A DNA stretch of 64,000 bases. Origin: Bagarius yarrelli (Eukaryota > Chordata > Actinopteri > Siluriformes > Sisoridae). Under the pieces are notes generated by a model. It worked only from the letters and a program-made list of their open reading frames with translations, did no database searches and had not been told where the DNA came from. Every line of letters begins with the position of its first letter. The first letter of the stretch is position 1. Below are positions 1 through 9,738 of the stretch, piece after piece. The DNA lies in NCBI GenBank assembly GCA_005784505.1, contig VCAZ01000035.1:248001-312000 (forward strand). The letters run 5' to 3'. The translations under genes were made by a program, and so were the position numbers.

Positions 1-114
1 ACATAACTGTTGTAAAAGATGCACGCGGAGCTGAAGAACCTGAGCGATAAACATCACACACCTGTGCTAAACTATTGATGACTGTTCTTCATTTCGGTGA
101 AGAAACGCAGAGAT

Positions 115-345
115 TAAAGAAGATCAAAAGTCAGAGAGAGAGGAGGAGAAAGTCAGAGCCAAAGAGAGAGAGAACCAGAGAGAGAAAGAGCCAGAAACAG
201 CAGGCCAGGGAGAGAGAGCCTTAGAAAGAGATAGCCTTAGAAAGACAGCCAGAAAGAGATAAAGAGCCAGAGAGAGCCTTAAGGAGAGAGACAGAGAGAG
301 AGAGAGAGATAGAGAGAGCAGAATGAAAGAGAGAAAATGAGGACA
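115..345. repeat. GA-rich purine tract
   Basis: About 230 bp that are almost entirely purine (agagag, aaagag, gagcc units) on the plus strand. It lies in the truncated third intron of slc39a1, where the transcribed strand reads CT-rich. Any open frame across it is low-complexity and not a gene. Confidence 0.8.
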
Positions 346-646
346 CTGTGTGTTTAAAATTAAAAAATCTGAAAGCGAAAATTAAATGCACTTTTGATTT
401 TTCTTTGCTTTCCTCCAGCCTCGTTTTTTTCGGAACCCTTTCAATCCTCCCAAATCTGGGACAGCTTTTCAGTATTTTATATAATCTCCAGAACAACGTG
501 TCCTGAACGTAACCTCTCTCGACATGGCATAAGAATCGTAATTAAAATCTTCTAAGATCCTCCTAAAATTAAAATTAAGATCTCCTGACTGCCCCTTGAC
601 TCATGTTTAACACCTGCAGTGTAAAAGTCAGTGCTTAAGTCTTTAC

Positions 647-949
647 CTTAGTGTCGGTTGTTTGCAAGCCGATGGCCAAACCCTCGAACACAGAGTGCAG
701 CGAGAGAGACAGGAAGAGCATGAACGAGCGGAAGGATGAATGCGCCTGCAGGTCCATGTGGACATGATGACTATTACTTTCCACCTGGTTTACGGAGCGG
801 TGTGTGTGAGAGTGGCTGTGACCTGCAGATGGGAGCAGAGGCGCCGTTTCTTCATCTCCCTGTCCATTACAGCTGAGGACCAGTCTCTCGAGAATGAGGA
901 CGAGGAAGAAGCCACATGCCATGATGAACTCGGCCAGAGGATAGTCAGA
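647..949 (-). CDS. slc39a1: slc39a1 coding exon 3
   Basis: 303 bp (101 codons) after acceptor tctcacag; ends ACTAAG before donor gtaaag. Encodes residues 81-181: TM3, the His-rich cytosolic loop and TM4 with HSVFEGLAIGLQ. The next exon would lie left of base 1; nothing resembling it is present in 1-646. Confidence 0.92.
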
Positions 950-3900
950 CTGTGAGATAAGAGAAATTCGGTTTAACTCTAAGTTTTTTTTTTAACTTAG
1001 AAAGATTTTTTCAATTTTGTTACCAAGGTGGTTAAATAAACTTTCCATCAATGTCCGAACAGAATCATTGGCTGTCTTCTAGAGACGATTGACCTACATT
1101 TTTCATTAACACCTATCGCTCTGGATAAATAATGGCATCTGCTAAATGATGTAAATGTAAATACAATTCAAAAAAATGTACTGTGGGTTCTGTATCAGGT
1201 TTATTATATACATTATTAATAGATAAATAAATTATGTGAAAGACAGAAGAATGCAACTGCTCTAAGTGTGGAAAAAAAGTTCTTTTTGTGTCCAGTTAAG
1301 CAAGTTAAACTTAATTTTTAATACTGGGGAAAAAAACTGTTCTGATTTGATTGAACATCCTTGAAGCGACTTTTGCTCTAATCAAAAGTTAAGGTTAACC
1401 AGGTTAATTAATAATTTATTTTTTTTAATAAGTAAGGAGTTTATTTTATATTGTTTATTTCATTTTATTAAATACAATTTAGGTATTGGGTATGTTCTCC
1501 CCGTGCTTGCGTGGGTTTACTTCAGGTACTCAGGGTTTTACATTTACATTTACAGCATTTGCCAGATGTTCTTATCCAGAGCGACTTACATTTATCTCAG
1601 TTATACAACTGAGCAATTGTGGGTTAAGGGCCTTGCTTAGGGGCCCAGCAGTCGTGGCTTGGTGAAGCTGGGAATCGAGCCCACAATCTTCGGGTTGGCA
1701 GTCCAACAGCTTAACCATGAGGGTGTACCCCTCCTGCTTTTCACCCTTTCAGAGACAGCAGATCCTCGTGACCCCGAATTAGGGAATTAGCGAGTATAGA
1801 AGATGAATGAATGAATAAATTTAGGTGCAAAAAAAAATAAGTTAACAAGAAAAACAATCTATCAATACATTTACATTTACATTAATGGCATTTGGTAGAC
1901 ACCCTTATCCAGAGCAACTCACATTTATCTATCTATCTTATACAACTGAGCGATTGGGAGCCTTGCTCAGGGCCCAAACTGTGGCAAATTGGTGGTGCTG
2001 GGAATCAAACCCTGATCTTCCAAGTAGCAGTTCAACACCTTAACCACTGTACTACCACTTCTCCCATCAATAACTTGTTTAAACATCATTCTGGTGTATA
2101 GACTCATTTGGAAACTGGAAGACTGGATTTTCAAATAGAAACAACAATCAATTTTGATCCCTAAGCAAACTTACATTATTGTCTTGTAACTGCAGGTTTA
2201 TATCAGACAGATAATCTGGGATAATGTCTAAGAGGCAGGCAGCGAGGAACACGCCTCCAGCAAAGCAGCTGATTAAACTCAGTACAGTCGTGTGGGTTCC
2301 TGGAAAAGACAAGCAAAACAAGAGTGACTGATATCATCTAATATCACAACTAATACAACCGATGTTTTGGTTTAGTTAGAGTTATTCATCATCAAAAAAA
2401 AGAGAGAAACATGAAAACATGAACAAGCACTGATGCTAAGACATGATACACTAAATAGACACAAGTATTAAAACACCTGACTATCATATCTACGTGTGTT
2501 TATCCTATTCCAGATTTAGTCTGAATCTTATTACTATAATAATCTCCACATTTCTAGATTTTGCTAGATTGTGAAAAGTTGAGGTGAGGATTTGCCCATT
2601 CAGCTACTAAATGATTAGTGTGTTTAGGCACTGATGAGTAGGTCTGGGGTTCAGTCAGTGTTTTAGTTCATCCCAGAGATGTTGATTGGGGTTGAGGTTG
2701 AGAACAATCAAGTTCTTTCACATCAATCATAACACAACATAGTCTTCATGGAGCTCAGGTGCTTCGTGCACAGGGGTATTGTTATGCTGAAACGCTGTTT
2801 GGGTCTCAGTTCTGGGTAATTAATAATGTACTGCAGAACATATGAAGATATTCTGGACCAGTGGTTCCCAAACATTTTGAAAGCACATTTACATTTACGT
2901 CATTCGGCAGACAACTTTATATAGAGCGACTTACATTTATTCCCTTTTATATATTTGAGCAATTGGGGGTTAAGGGCTTTGCGCAGGTGCCCAGCAGTGG
3001 TAACTTAGTGGTGCTGGGAATAGAACCCTCATCTTCCAATTAGCAGTTTTTTTTCCCCACAGCATCCCAACCTAATTAAACTAATCCGACATGTGTGCAT
3101 AGATATAAAATAAAATCCAAATAAGCAAACAACAAATTAGGCATGAACATCAATATGAATTTATTAGGAGTGTATTCACTGTGTCTGGGACATTTTAATT
3201 GGATCTATGTGTCTGCTTTTACGAGCACAGCCTCTTGATACTACGGGTAGATTAGGCAAGAGGTTGAAAACGGGAACAGCACACTGACTGCACATTCAGA
3301 GTTCCACCAGCTCTTCGTGAGCTTTAAATTGCGACATATTTGCCAATTGTCATGAAAGCATTGTTCTAGACACAACTGTGTGCTTTCAACTTTGTGGCAA
3401 CACCTTTGGTAAGATACCCTTATGAGGGTGTGTTGATAAGATGTCCACAAAATTTTGGCCAAATTGCATATTAAATGGGAGACAATCTACATCTACAGCA
3501 TTTGGCAGACGCCCTTATCCAGAGGGACTTACATTTATCTCATTTATACAAACAAACAAGGGTTAAGAGCCTTGCTTAGGGGCCCAGCAATGGTGGCTTG
3601 GTGGAGCTGGGAATCAAACCGACGATTTTTTTAAAATTATTAATTGTGAAATGGATAAAAAAGGAAAATTGATTATTAGGTATGAAGTGTAACTTAATTG
3701 GATAATCTGTGCTTAGTCCAGCCGCTTTTAGTTTCTCTTCCAAATAGAGTTTTGTGAAAATAAGGCTGATAGTGTCAATAACTCACCTAGTTTATGATTT
3801 AAACACTCGTGACTGTATTTATGTGCATCTCAATCACTGCAGTTGTGCTATGCAACTATCAGTAAAGATGGTTGGAAAAAAAAACTCCCAAAGCAAAATC

Positions 3901-5907
3901 AGATCTGAAAATGATTTACTGAGTGCGATCAGCTGACACGACTGTCAATCCCAGCACCACCAAGTTGCCACTGCTGGACTTCTAAACAAGGCCCTTAACC
4001 CTTAACTGCTCAGCTGTATAAAGGTGATAATTGTGCATGGCTCTGGATAAGGAAGTCTGCCAAATGCTGTAAATGTAAATGACAAAATTCTAAATTTACT
4101 CGAACAAATAAAAATATCCCCAGAATTATAAATTCATTCTCTTCTATATATTGTTATTACAATGATTCAGTTATTCGATGTATTGCTCCTGTGCTTTATT
4201 TAGAACGTCAATCTGAAAATATTTATCAGTAAGGGTGGGGAAAAAATGGATTCATCAATGCATCGTGATTTTTTTTCTTTAACAATTCTAAATCGATTCT
4301 TAAAAGTTTAGAATCGATTTGGAATTTACATTATATTATTAGAAGACTGTGCACGTCTGTGCGCGTGCAAGCAAGAAATAATTAGCACTGATACATGCAA
4401 GTACAGATTCTGGTGATTTCACTTTATTTGAAAAGCTGAACAAACTGAGGCGACATCAAATTTAAAATCCACTGTGTGGCAACACTTTGGATTTTGTGAG
4501 GACAAAATGTGAGGACAGAAAGAGCTAGAATGTGAAAGTTTGTGGCACCAAATTGGAATATTTCGGGAACATGACTAACATGGAGAAACATATTATGCAA
4601 TTCCACAAAGAGCTGGAGAAAAAAACTTTCTCTACTGGTTTCACTCAAATGACCCTCAAGCAATTAGCAAAGTTTCCACCAGAATTAAAGAATTTTGTTA
4701 GGTTTTATTGCCAGAGATTTGTGCCTGTTCTTCGTCATGGATAACCCAGGGTGTCGTACACTGTTGCAGGTTCTTGAGCCAATGTACGGTGTGCCCTTAC
4801 GGCGTTATTTAGGTGTTCTTCAAAATTGTTATAAAAATCTGACGTTTCGATGTTTCATAACTTAAGAAAATTTATGAAACCAAATGGATGATACTGTCAT
4901 ACAGAAATTCCAACTATAAACAAAACGCATAGAAACTTCAATTCTGGTTAAAATGTAAATTTGTAAACATGTATTTACACATCAGAAGAATTAGAAAAAA
5001 GTATAGATTTAGAATCGATTTTTAATCGGATCATGAGACCGAGATTGGAATCGGTTTGATCGTAAAGTACCTAAGGATTCTAAAGGACTGGTGATCAAAA
5101 ATAAACAATTATATTGATTTCTTTCTGTAAAAAAACAGTTAGGTCCTACCTATCAGTCTCTATTGACCTATTTTCACCAGCAGGTTCTGAAAGCACAAAT
5201 GCGAAACCTCAGCCATAGGATTAAATCTTGCTGACTTTACATTTACCTTTACCTTTCAATGTACATAATCAAAATACATTTCCTTTCTGCAAGGAAGGAA
5301 GATGGAAAATGTATTTTTAAGTTATCGTGAACTAAGAGGGAAGTTATAGTTCAGTGTCTAAGCCACACTAAGCAGAGGATTGTGAGTTTGAAACCCAAGA
5401 CCACCAAGCTGCTATTGCTGGGACCCTTCAGCAACACCCTGAACCTCATACACTCACATGAGCATGGAATAATCATGTGACTTGTGTGCATCCATCAACC
5501 CTCAAGATAAAGAGACCATTCAAGAACTGAAGCCTAGGACAAATTTCTTGATATTGATTTATTGCAATGGTGGGCCTTGGGCAGTGTTTAAATGTTTTCT
5601 GATAAGATGGTGAAATCTATTCAATGATAAACAGTATATTTAAGTGCAAATCACTTACAATGATTAAACACAACGCAGGAATTCACGTGTGTTACAGTGA
5701 TAATAAACTGGTCTAAATTTGACTCACAAATCAGTTCCTAGTTACTTTTTACTCTGTTTTCTAGACTTAATAATAAAAGCTGGTCGACTTACTTGTTCCT
5801 CTTGCTGCTCGAAAAAATTTCATCCGAACAGGAACGAATCCAAAAAGAAGAGTAAGAACTAACAAGCCCACCAGGGCTGATAATTTCACCATTAATAAAT
5901 ACTCCAT
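647..5907 (-). CDS. slc39a1: slc39a1-like ZIP zinc transporter, 5' part (3 coding exons, 3' end outside window)
   Basis: Zinc importer of the ZIP/SLC39 family, expected in the plasma membrane. Coding exons on the minus strand are 5907-5793, 2299-2175 and 949-647, giving 181 residues in frame with GT-AG junctions (phases 1 and 0). The start is the ATG at 5907-5905; the protein begins MEYLLMVKLSALVGLLVLTL (TM1). TM2 carries SCFAGGVFLAACLLDIIPDY, which is typical of ZIP1 rather than ZIP3. TM3 (about residues 88-108) is followed by a cytosolic His-rich loop (HSHSHTH at about 124-130, HHVH at about 141-144). TM4 has the HSVFEG metal-site motif at about 165-170. Family members have roughly 300 residues, so about the last 40 percent (TM5-8) lies left of base 1. 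The ZIP1 assignment rests on remembered family sequences. The long introns are filled with SINEs and DNA-transposon debris. Confidence 0.88.
1005..1163 (+). mobile_element. LINE 3'-end fragment (family B, aaatgtaaatg tail)
   Basis: Degenerate match to the better copy at 24080-24390: a stretch resembling the LINE C-terminus (ctttccatcaatgtccgaac, then cattggctgtctt) followed by cgctctggataa and an aaatgtaaat tail. Lies in slc39a1 intron 2. Confidence 0.5.
1484..1818 (+). mobile_element. DANA/V-SINE-like SINE (family 1), split by another SINE
   Basis: The left part (about 1484-1537, tatgttctccccgtgcttgc onward) and right part (about 1728-1818, gtgtacccctcctgc through gtgaccccgaattagg and gaatgaatgaat) match successive blocks of the intact copies at 14683 and 20238. 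The intervening 190 bp is an inverted family-2 SINE. Confidence 0.7.
1538..1727 (-). mobile_element. tRNA-derived SINE (family 2), nested in a family-1 SINE
   Basis: On the minus strand it has a tRNA-like B box (gggctcgattcccagc), then the body and the cgctctggataag...gtaaatgtaaa tail. It interrupts the family-1 SINE cleanly. Confidence 0.75.
1868..2064 (-). mobile_element. tRNA-derived SINE (family 2)
   Basis: Near full-length copy, with tail-derived catttacatttac at the plus-strand left end and an inverted B box (ggaatcaaacc) at the right. The body is interrupted by a short tatc expansion. Lies 110 bp downstream (minus sense) of slc39a1 exon 2. Confidence 0.75.
2175..2299 (-). CDS. slc39a1: slc39a1 coding exon 2
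   Basis: 125 bp with acceptor ttccag and donor gtaagt on the minus strand. Encodes the second membrane segment and the conserved CFAGGVFLAACLLDIIPDYL stretch, ending at residue 80 in phase 0. Confidence 0.92.
2860..2884 (+). mobile_element. Possible hAT (Charlie-like) terminal end
   Basis: cagtggttcccaaacatttt matches the usual Charlie-type hAT terminal repeat. The opposite end was not recognised, so the extent of this insertion is open. Confidence 0.35.
2885..3045 (-). mobile_element. tRNA-derived SINE (family 2)
   Basis: Inverted copy from catttacatttacg through gtggtgctgggaatagaacc to caattagcag. It lies inside the material that splits the Tc1-like element. Confidence 0.7.
3487..3628 (-). 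mobile_element. tRNA-derived SINE (family 2), 5'-truncated
   Basis: Contains gcatttggcagacgccctta and ggagctgggaatcaaacc; the tRNA-like head is truncated after the B box. Confidence 0.7.
3944..4081 (+). mobile_element. tRNA-derived SINE (family 2), 5'-truncated
   Basis: Begins within the B-box region (tcaatcccagcaccaccaag) and runs to the ctgccaaatgctgtaaatgt tail in plus orientation. Confidence 0.7.
4233..5088 (+). mobile_element. hAT (ZBED-type) transposon relic, copy 1
   Basis: Carries decayed transposase coding: a BED zinc-finger half (KVCGTKLEYFGNMTNMEKHI, then FH) at about 4530-4610. About 130 bp later, after a frameshift, comes the conserved NPGCRTLLQVLEPMYGVP block (about 4739-4800). 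Ends are AT-rich with aatcgatt repeats. A second copy with the same blocks lies inverted at 45915-46622. Non-functional because of stops and frameshifts. Confidence 0.7.
5340..5510 (+). mobile_element. Very degenerate family-2 SINE
   Basis: The block aagccacactaagcag...gaaacccaagaccaccaag...gctgggacccttcagcaac resembles the SINE head and body with many changes and no clear tail. Lies in slc39a1 intron 1. Confidence 0.3.
5793..5907 (-). CDS. slc39a1: slc39a1 coding exon 1
   Basis: Encodes residues 1-38 plus one base: N-terminus and first membrane segment (SALVGLLVLTLLFGFVPVR). It ends at a consensus donor (read on the minus strand as ACAA then gtaagt). The ATG is the first in the exon. Splicing in phase 1 to 2299 restores an Arg codon. 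Confidence 0.88.
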
Positions 5908-6205
5908 TAGGATTTCTTATGTATGTTTACGTCACCTAGACGTAAACAAACGCGGTGGAACTAATCTCCTATCTCCAATCTAAAATCTCTATTAAAATTA
6001 TTTTAAAACGTTAGCCAGTCGTCCGGCGTCGAAACATTTTTATGAATACCACCAAAATCCAGATTTGTTTTGAACATTAAAACAGTCGAACAGTTTTCTA
6101 TTTGTCTAAGCTGGTATCAAGTCCATGTCGTCCGCGTCATTCTCTTGGACTCCGCCCACTTTTTCATTTTAAACTTCCGGCTTCCGCTTTCCGCGCTGCC
6201 ATGGT
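5908..6205 (-). promoter_or_regulatory. slc39a1: Probable slc39a1 promoter and 5' UTR
   Basis: Directly upstream of the minus-strand ATG. Bases 6125-6205 are locally CpG-richer and hold a GC-box-like tccgcccac (about 6150) and ETS-type cttccgg/cttccgc motifs (about 6174-6187), as in TATA-less housekeeping promoters. No TATA box was seen. The transcription start is not determined. Confidence 0.45.
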
Positions 6206-6871
6206 AACTTGCGTACTAACTAGTAGGGTTGGTACAATAATACATGGAGGTTTTTTATGCTTACCGTGAAAATTGTGAATCATTTTACAGATTATCTTTT
6301 ACCCATTTGAACTCATAGTCTTAGATTATAAATTAAATTCGGCACTTAAGTGATTCAACCCTTAGATAAGGATTCATACTCACTGTATACGTACTACATA
6401 GTAGTAGTTTCTACACGTGCGGTTCCAAACTTGTCCAGCAGGGGGAATGTATTTAGGTTTCAACTTGACAAATATACACATGACAAGCACATGACTTGTG
6501 ATCATGATAAGATGATACCCCCCCCCCCCCATAAACTGTGATGCATTATGATGTACTGTTAATACATATATTGTAATTACAACATTGTGGTTATGGTAAC
6601 CATTTAAAGAACATACCTATGGTAGACATTATAGTGCCACCGATTTCAAAATTAAAAAGCCTTATTTACAAACTTACACTTTCACCTAGACACAAGACTC
6701 CTTACAGACAATATCAAATATTTAGGATCGAATCGATGAACCTGGAGATAGCTGTTGGTAGTAATACATGATGCACCACATTGACACCTAATAAAATAAT
6801 GCTATTCAAACAAGAGAAGATAAAGTCTTAAGACATTATGCATAAAATGGCTTATGGATAAAATTGCCTTA

Positions 6872-7145
6872 AAGCAAGAAGGGCCGGGTTTGATTCCCAG
6901 GCAGGGGTGGGTTTACTCCGGGTTCTCCGGTTTCCTTTCACAGTCCAAAAACAGGTATGTTAGGTTAATTGGTGATTCTAAGTTGCCCATAGAAGTGAGT
7001 GTTTGTGTGTGGCCCTGTGATGGACTGGCGACCTGTCCATGGTGTACCCCCCCTGCCTTTCGCCCTTTCAAAAACGGCTGGGATAGACTCCAGCAGATCC
7101 CTGTGACCCCGAATTAGGGAAGTGTGTATAGAAGATAAATTGATA
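6872..7145 (+). mobile_element. DANA/V-SINE-like SINE (family 1), 5'-truncated
   Basis: Starts at the B box (gggtttgattcccaggcagg) and runs through cagtccaaaaacaggtatgt, ggactggcgacctgtccatg and gtgaccccgaattagggaa. Lies in the slc39a1-strc intergenic region. An open frame across it is non-genic. Confidence 0.75.
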
Positions 7146-7597
7146 ATTTGCCATAAGACTGGGTTGCATGAGCACAGCAATTACATTTTACCATGGAATA
7201 GTTACTGGTACAAAGTAGTTACTAAGTGGTCACTTTGGTAGACACTTACCTTAAAGTTAGAATCTTTTTTCTTAGAGCTCTTAGACTATTTATTAGAGGT
7301 GTTTATTTAGGTTAGTGTTGACTTTTATGTGCAAGTGGTGTTACGTATCCTGAGGCTGTTTTTGTAACCACATGACTGTGGTTGGCTTTGCTCACTCAAT
7401 GAAATATTGTTTGTTCAGGGGTTTTTATAGTCCCTTTTAATCACTGGGCATAATAGACTGTTCTCAATCCAACAGCATGGCTTCAGACAAAAATTATATA
7501 TTAACAGAGGGTTCTGATAAAAAGAGAACTTTTAACATTTTTATGTCAAGGCAAATAACAGGGATTTACTAATGCAGTTTTTTAATTTCTGAAGATT

Positions 7598-7735
7598 TTT
7601 ACATTTACAGCATTTACCAGAAACTCTTAATAAAGATAAGAACTCAAATAAGAGCTTTGCCCAGGGAGCCAGCAGATGCTGGAAATCAAACCCATGATGT
7701 TCTGTCTAGCAGTTCCACACTTTGAGGATGTCCTT
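7598..7735 (-). mobile_element. Degenerate family-2 SINE
   Basis: Inverted and strongly diverged: tttacatttacagcatttac, then ggagccagcag and ctggaaatcaaaccc. Confidence 0.45.
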
Positions 7736-7839
7736 AGGAGGTACTTTCATGATACAATTCACTGAGTGTATACGGTTATAGAGAGGACACTGGTCATAAT
7801 TACACTAAAATAATTTATAAAACACATTCACCATTAAAG

Positions 7840-8075
7840 AGTCACCCAAATGAGGATGGGTTCTCTTTTGAGTCTCTTAAGGTTTTGTCCTTGTACCATC
7901 TAAGGAAGGTTTTTTTTTTTTTTGCCACATTTGCCCCAGGCTTTCTCACAGGAGATGCTTTTGATAACATTTACTGATTTTTTTTGCTAACATTAATTGT
8001 GAACTTTTGTATTGTTACTTGTTCTTTAAAGCTGCTTTGAGACAGTATCCACATAACTGAATTAAACTTTAACCA
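7840..8075 (+). mobile_element. LINE 3' UTR fragment (family A)
   Basis: Shares with 63445-63640 the run cacccaaatgaggatgggtt, the caaggtttc/catct...aggaagg stretch and the 3' tail gctgctttgagacagt. Family A looks like the L2-like LINE whose RT end is readable at 34150-35470. Confidence 0.55.
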
Positions 8076-8279
8076 CTGAGCTACCACTTCACTTTCTATA
8101 AACTAAACATGTCCAGTAAAAATGTAGAAAGTAATTTTAACATTTTTATGGTCCCTGAGTTATTATTGTAGGTATCATAGCATACAGACATCAGTACATG
8201 GTTTTACACTCTAAATACATAGTGCTTAGGTGCTCTTAGTGACCTTATCTTAAGTATAAGCTTCTAGAAGTTAGGGGAA

Positions 8280-8660
8280 ACGACAGGAAGAGTTAAGTTT
8301 CACATTTAATATTCTTGCTGCCAACAGAGCCCCATACCGCTGAGTGAGCGCCGCTCCCCAAGCTATCAATAATACAAGAGGAAGTTATTGTTCCATTGGG
8401 GGAGACACTGACAGAATTAAAAAGACTTTGTGGGGAGTCTGCGCTGGTCCTTTCACTGCTTCTGCTCAGGTTTCCACTGTTGCAGACAGAGCTCAGACAG
8501 GAGTGAGATGATTATGTGTGTTAGTGAAGGGCCTGATTGTGTTCTCCTGGAGAGTTTTTGTTTTATGACAGATGCAGGAGACCTGTTGGCACTAACGTAC
8601 GGAAAGCTGTATGCTCAAGGACATTGTCCAAAGTTATATCCTGTAACGGGATAGTGGGAC
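8280..8660. other. Repeat-free stretch upstream of strc, candidate regulatory region
   Basis: No recognised repeat and higher complexity than its surroundings, about 1-1.4 kb upstream of the strc start. It contains SOX-like attgttccattgg (about 8386-8398). There is no splice-supported coding sequence. Function is conjecture. Confidence 0.2.
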
Positions 8661-9560
8661 ATGTTCTCAGGGTAATCATAACAATTCAGATTTAAATACT
8701 TTGCTTTATTTTTGCTCTTAGGTATGAAGGGTTTATTAATAAATTCATTTTTTTGCAGATCTTTAATTTTTTTTGTATTAAACAATTAAATTAAACAGCA
8801 TAATCTTGTCGTGACCTTTGAATTAAAAAAGCTGCAGTCACATAGCGACTCGTCGCAATAATATTCAATGACACTCAGTTTCAAAATATTCGTACTTTAT
8901 AACTGATGTGCTCACAAGCCCACGTGTCTCATGGAATGTCTCTTTTGACATACACAATTATGCCCTTAAGTCATATATTAATTCATGTGGTAAGCCTGCC
9001 AGCTGGCACATACTCAAATGATGCTGAAACCTGAAACTCTGGCTAAAGCTCCAATTGAGTTGAAGCAGGTACAGATCGAAAAAGTGACACTCTTACTTTC
9101 AGGAGAGGGAAAGCAGAAGACAAGTGCAGACTGACAGAACACAGACAATATAGTTTTTAAGGACATATTTCTGCATGTACTTATGCATTTTGTTTGAATT
9201 TTTCCTCTGAAAACTGATAGAGAAAATGGATTGTGACTGCATGTAAGTACAACCGAGACGGAGTGCAAAATTTTTAAACTTAAGCTAAAACTTTCATGCT
9301 TGTGAATGAAATGCAAAAGTTAAGCTAATAAAAAAAAAAAAACATCAACAACTGTTTGACATCTTTTGTTTTAGCATGTTTTATACAATAGTTCAAAATA
9401 TGTAATGCTGTATAAATTAGATTATTATTGGATGAACATCTGTTGTATCTGGGATCCTTTAAATGTACAAAATAGTGCTTAAAAAGGTCATTACAAAGTA
9501 AAAGCAGTTTGTTTTTTTAGTGAAAGTTTAATCAAGTGACTGTGGGCAGCCATTAACATT

Positions 9561-9644
9561 TTATATCCATTCTGCAGTGTGATATTGTACTCCCTGAGAG
9601 TCTCAGGCTAAAAGGAACAGGTGCCTTCTCAAAGGAGCATCGGT
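9561..9644 (+). promoter_or_regulatory. strc: Possible strc core promoter and 5' UTR
   Basis: A TATA-like ttatatcc at 9561-9568 lies about 80 bp upstream of the first in-frame ATG, and a CAGGTG E-box lies at about 9619-9624. Only motif-level support. An upstream non-coding exon cannot be excluded. Confidence 0.25.
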
Positions 9645-9738
9645 ATGATTTCATCCATTCTGTTTCTCAGAATGCAAAGGTTTGGGATTGTAATGGGGTT
9701 AATTGTTTTATTGAGTCAAGTATCTGCCATTTCCAAAG
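9645..9738 (+). CDS. strc: strc exon 1 (signal peptide)
   Basis: Residues 1-31. Two in-frame ATGs, at 9645 and 9672. Either gives a signal peptide whose core is GIVMGLIVLLSQVSA. Donor is AAAG then gtaagaa, phase 1. The first ATG was chosen as the outermost; the second would shorten the protein by 9 residues and gives the more typical signal length. Confidence 0.75.

Larger units (their letters stand above)
2449..3475. mobile_element. Tc1/mariner-like non-autonomous element, interrupted
   Basis: The left block 2449-2860 carries the family's acaagtattaaaacacctga end and internal tcatcccagagatgttgatt and gtgcacaggggtattgt. The right block, about 3340-3475, carries acaactgtgtgctttcaact and gatgtccacaaaattttggc. 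Bases 2861-3339 are inserted sequence (hAT-like end plus a SINE). Related copies lie at 22351 and 25342. Confidence 0.5.

Noticed and set aside
221..496. 91-codon Ser/Leu-rich minus-strand open frame near the expected slc39a1 exon 4
   Set aside because: Low complexity from the GA tract; lacks ZIP membrane motifs (no HK..I or PLGIG-like segments).
4532..4744. BED-finger open frame as a host ZBED gene
   Set aside because: Short, followed by frameshifts and stops, and present in a second decayed inverted copy; a transposon relic.
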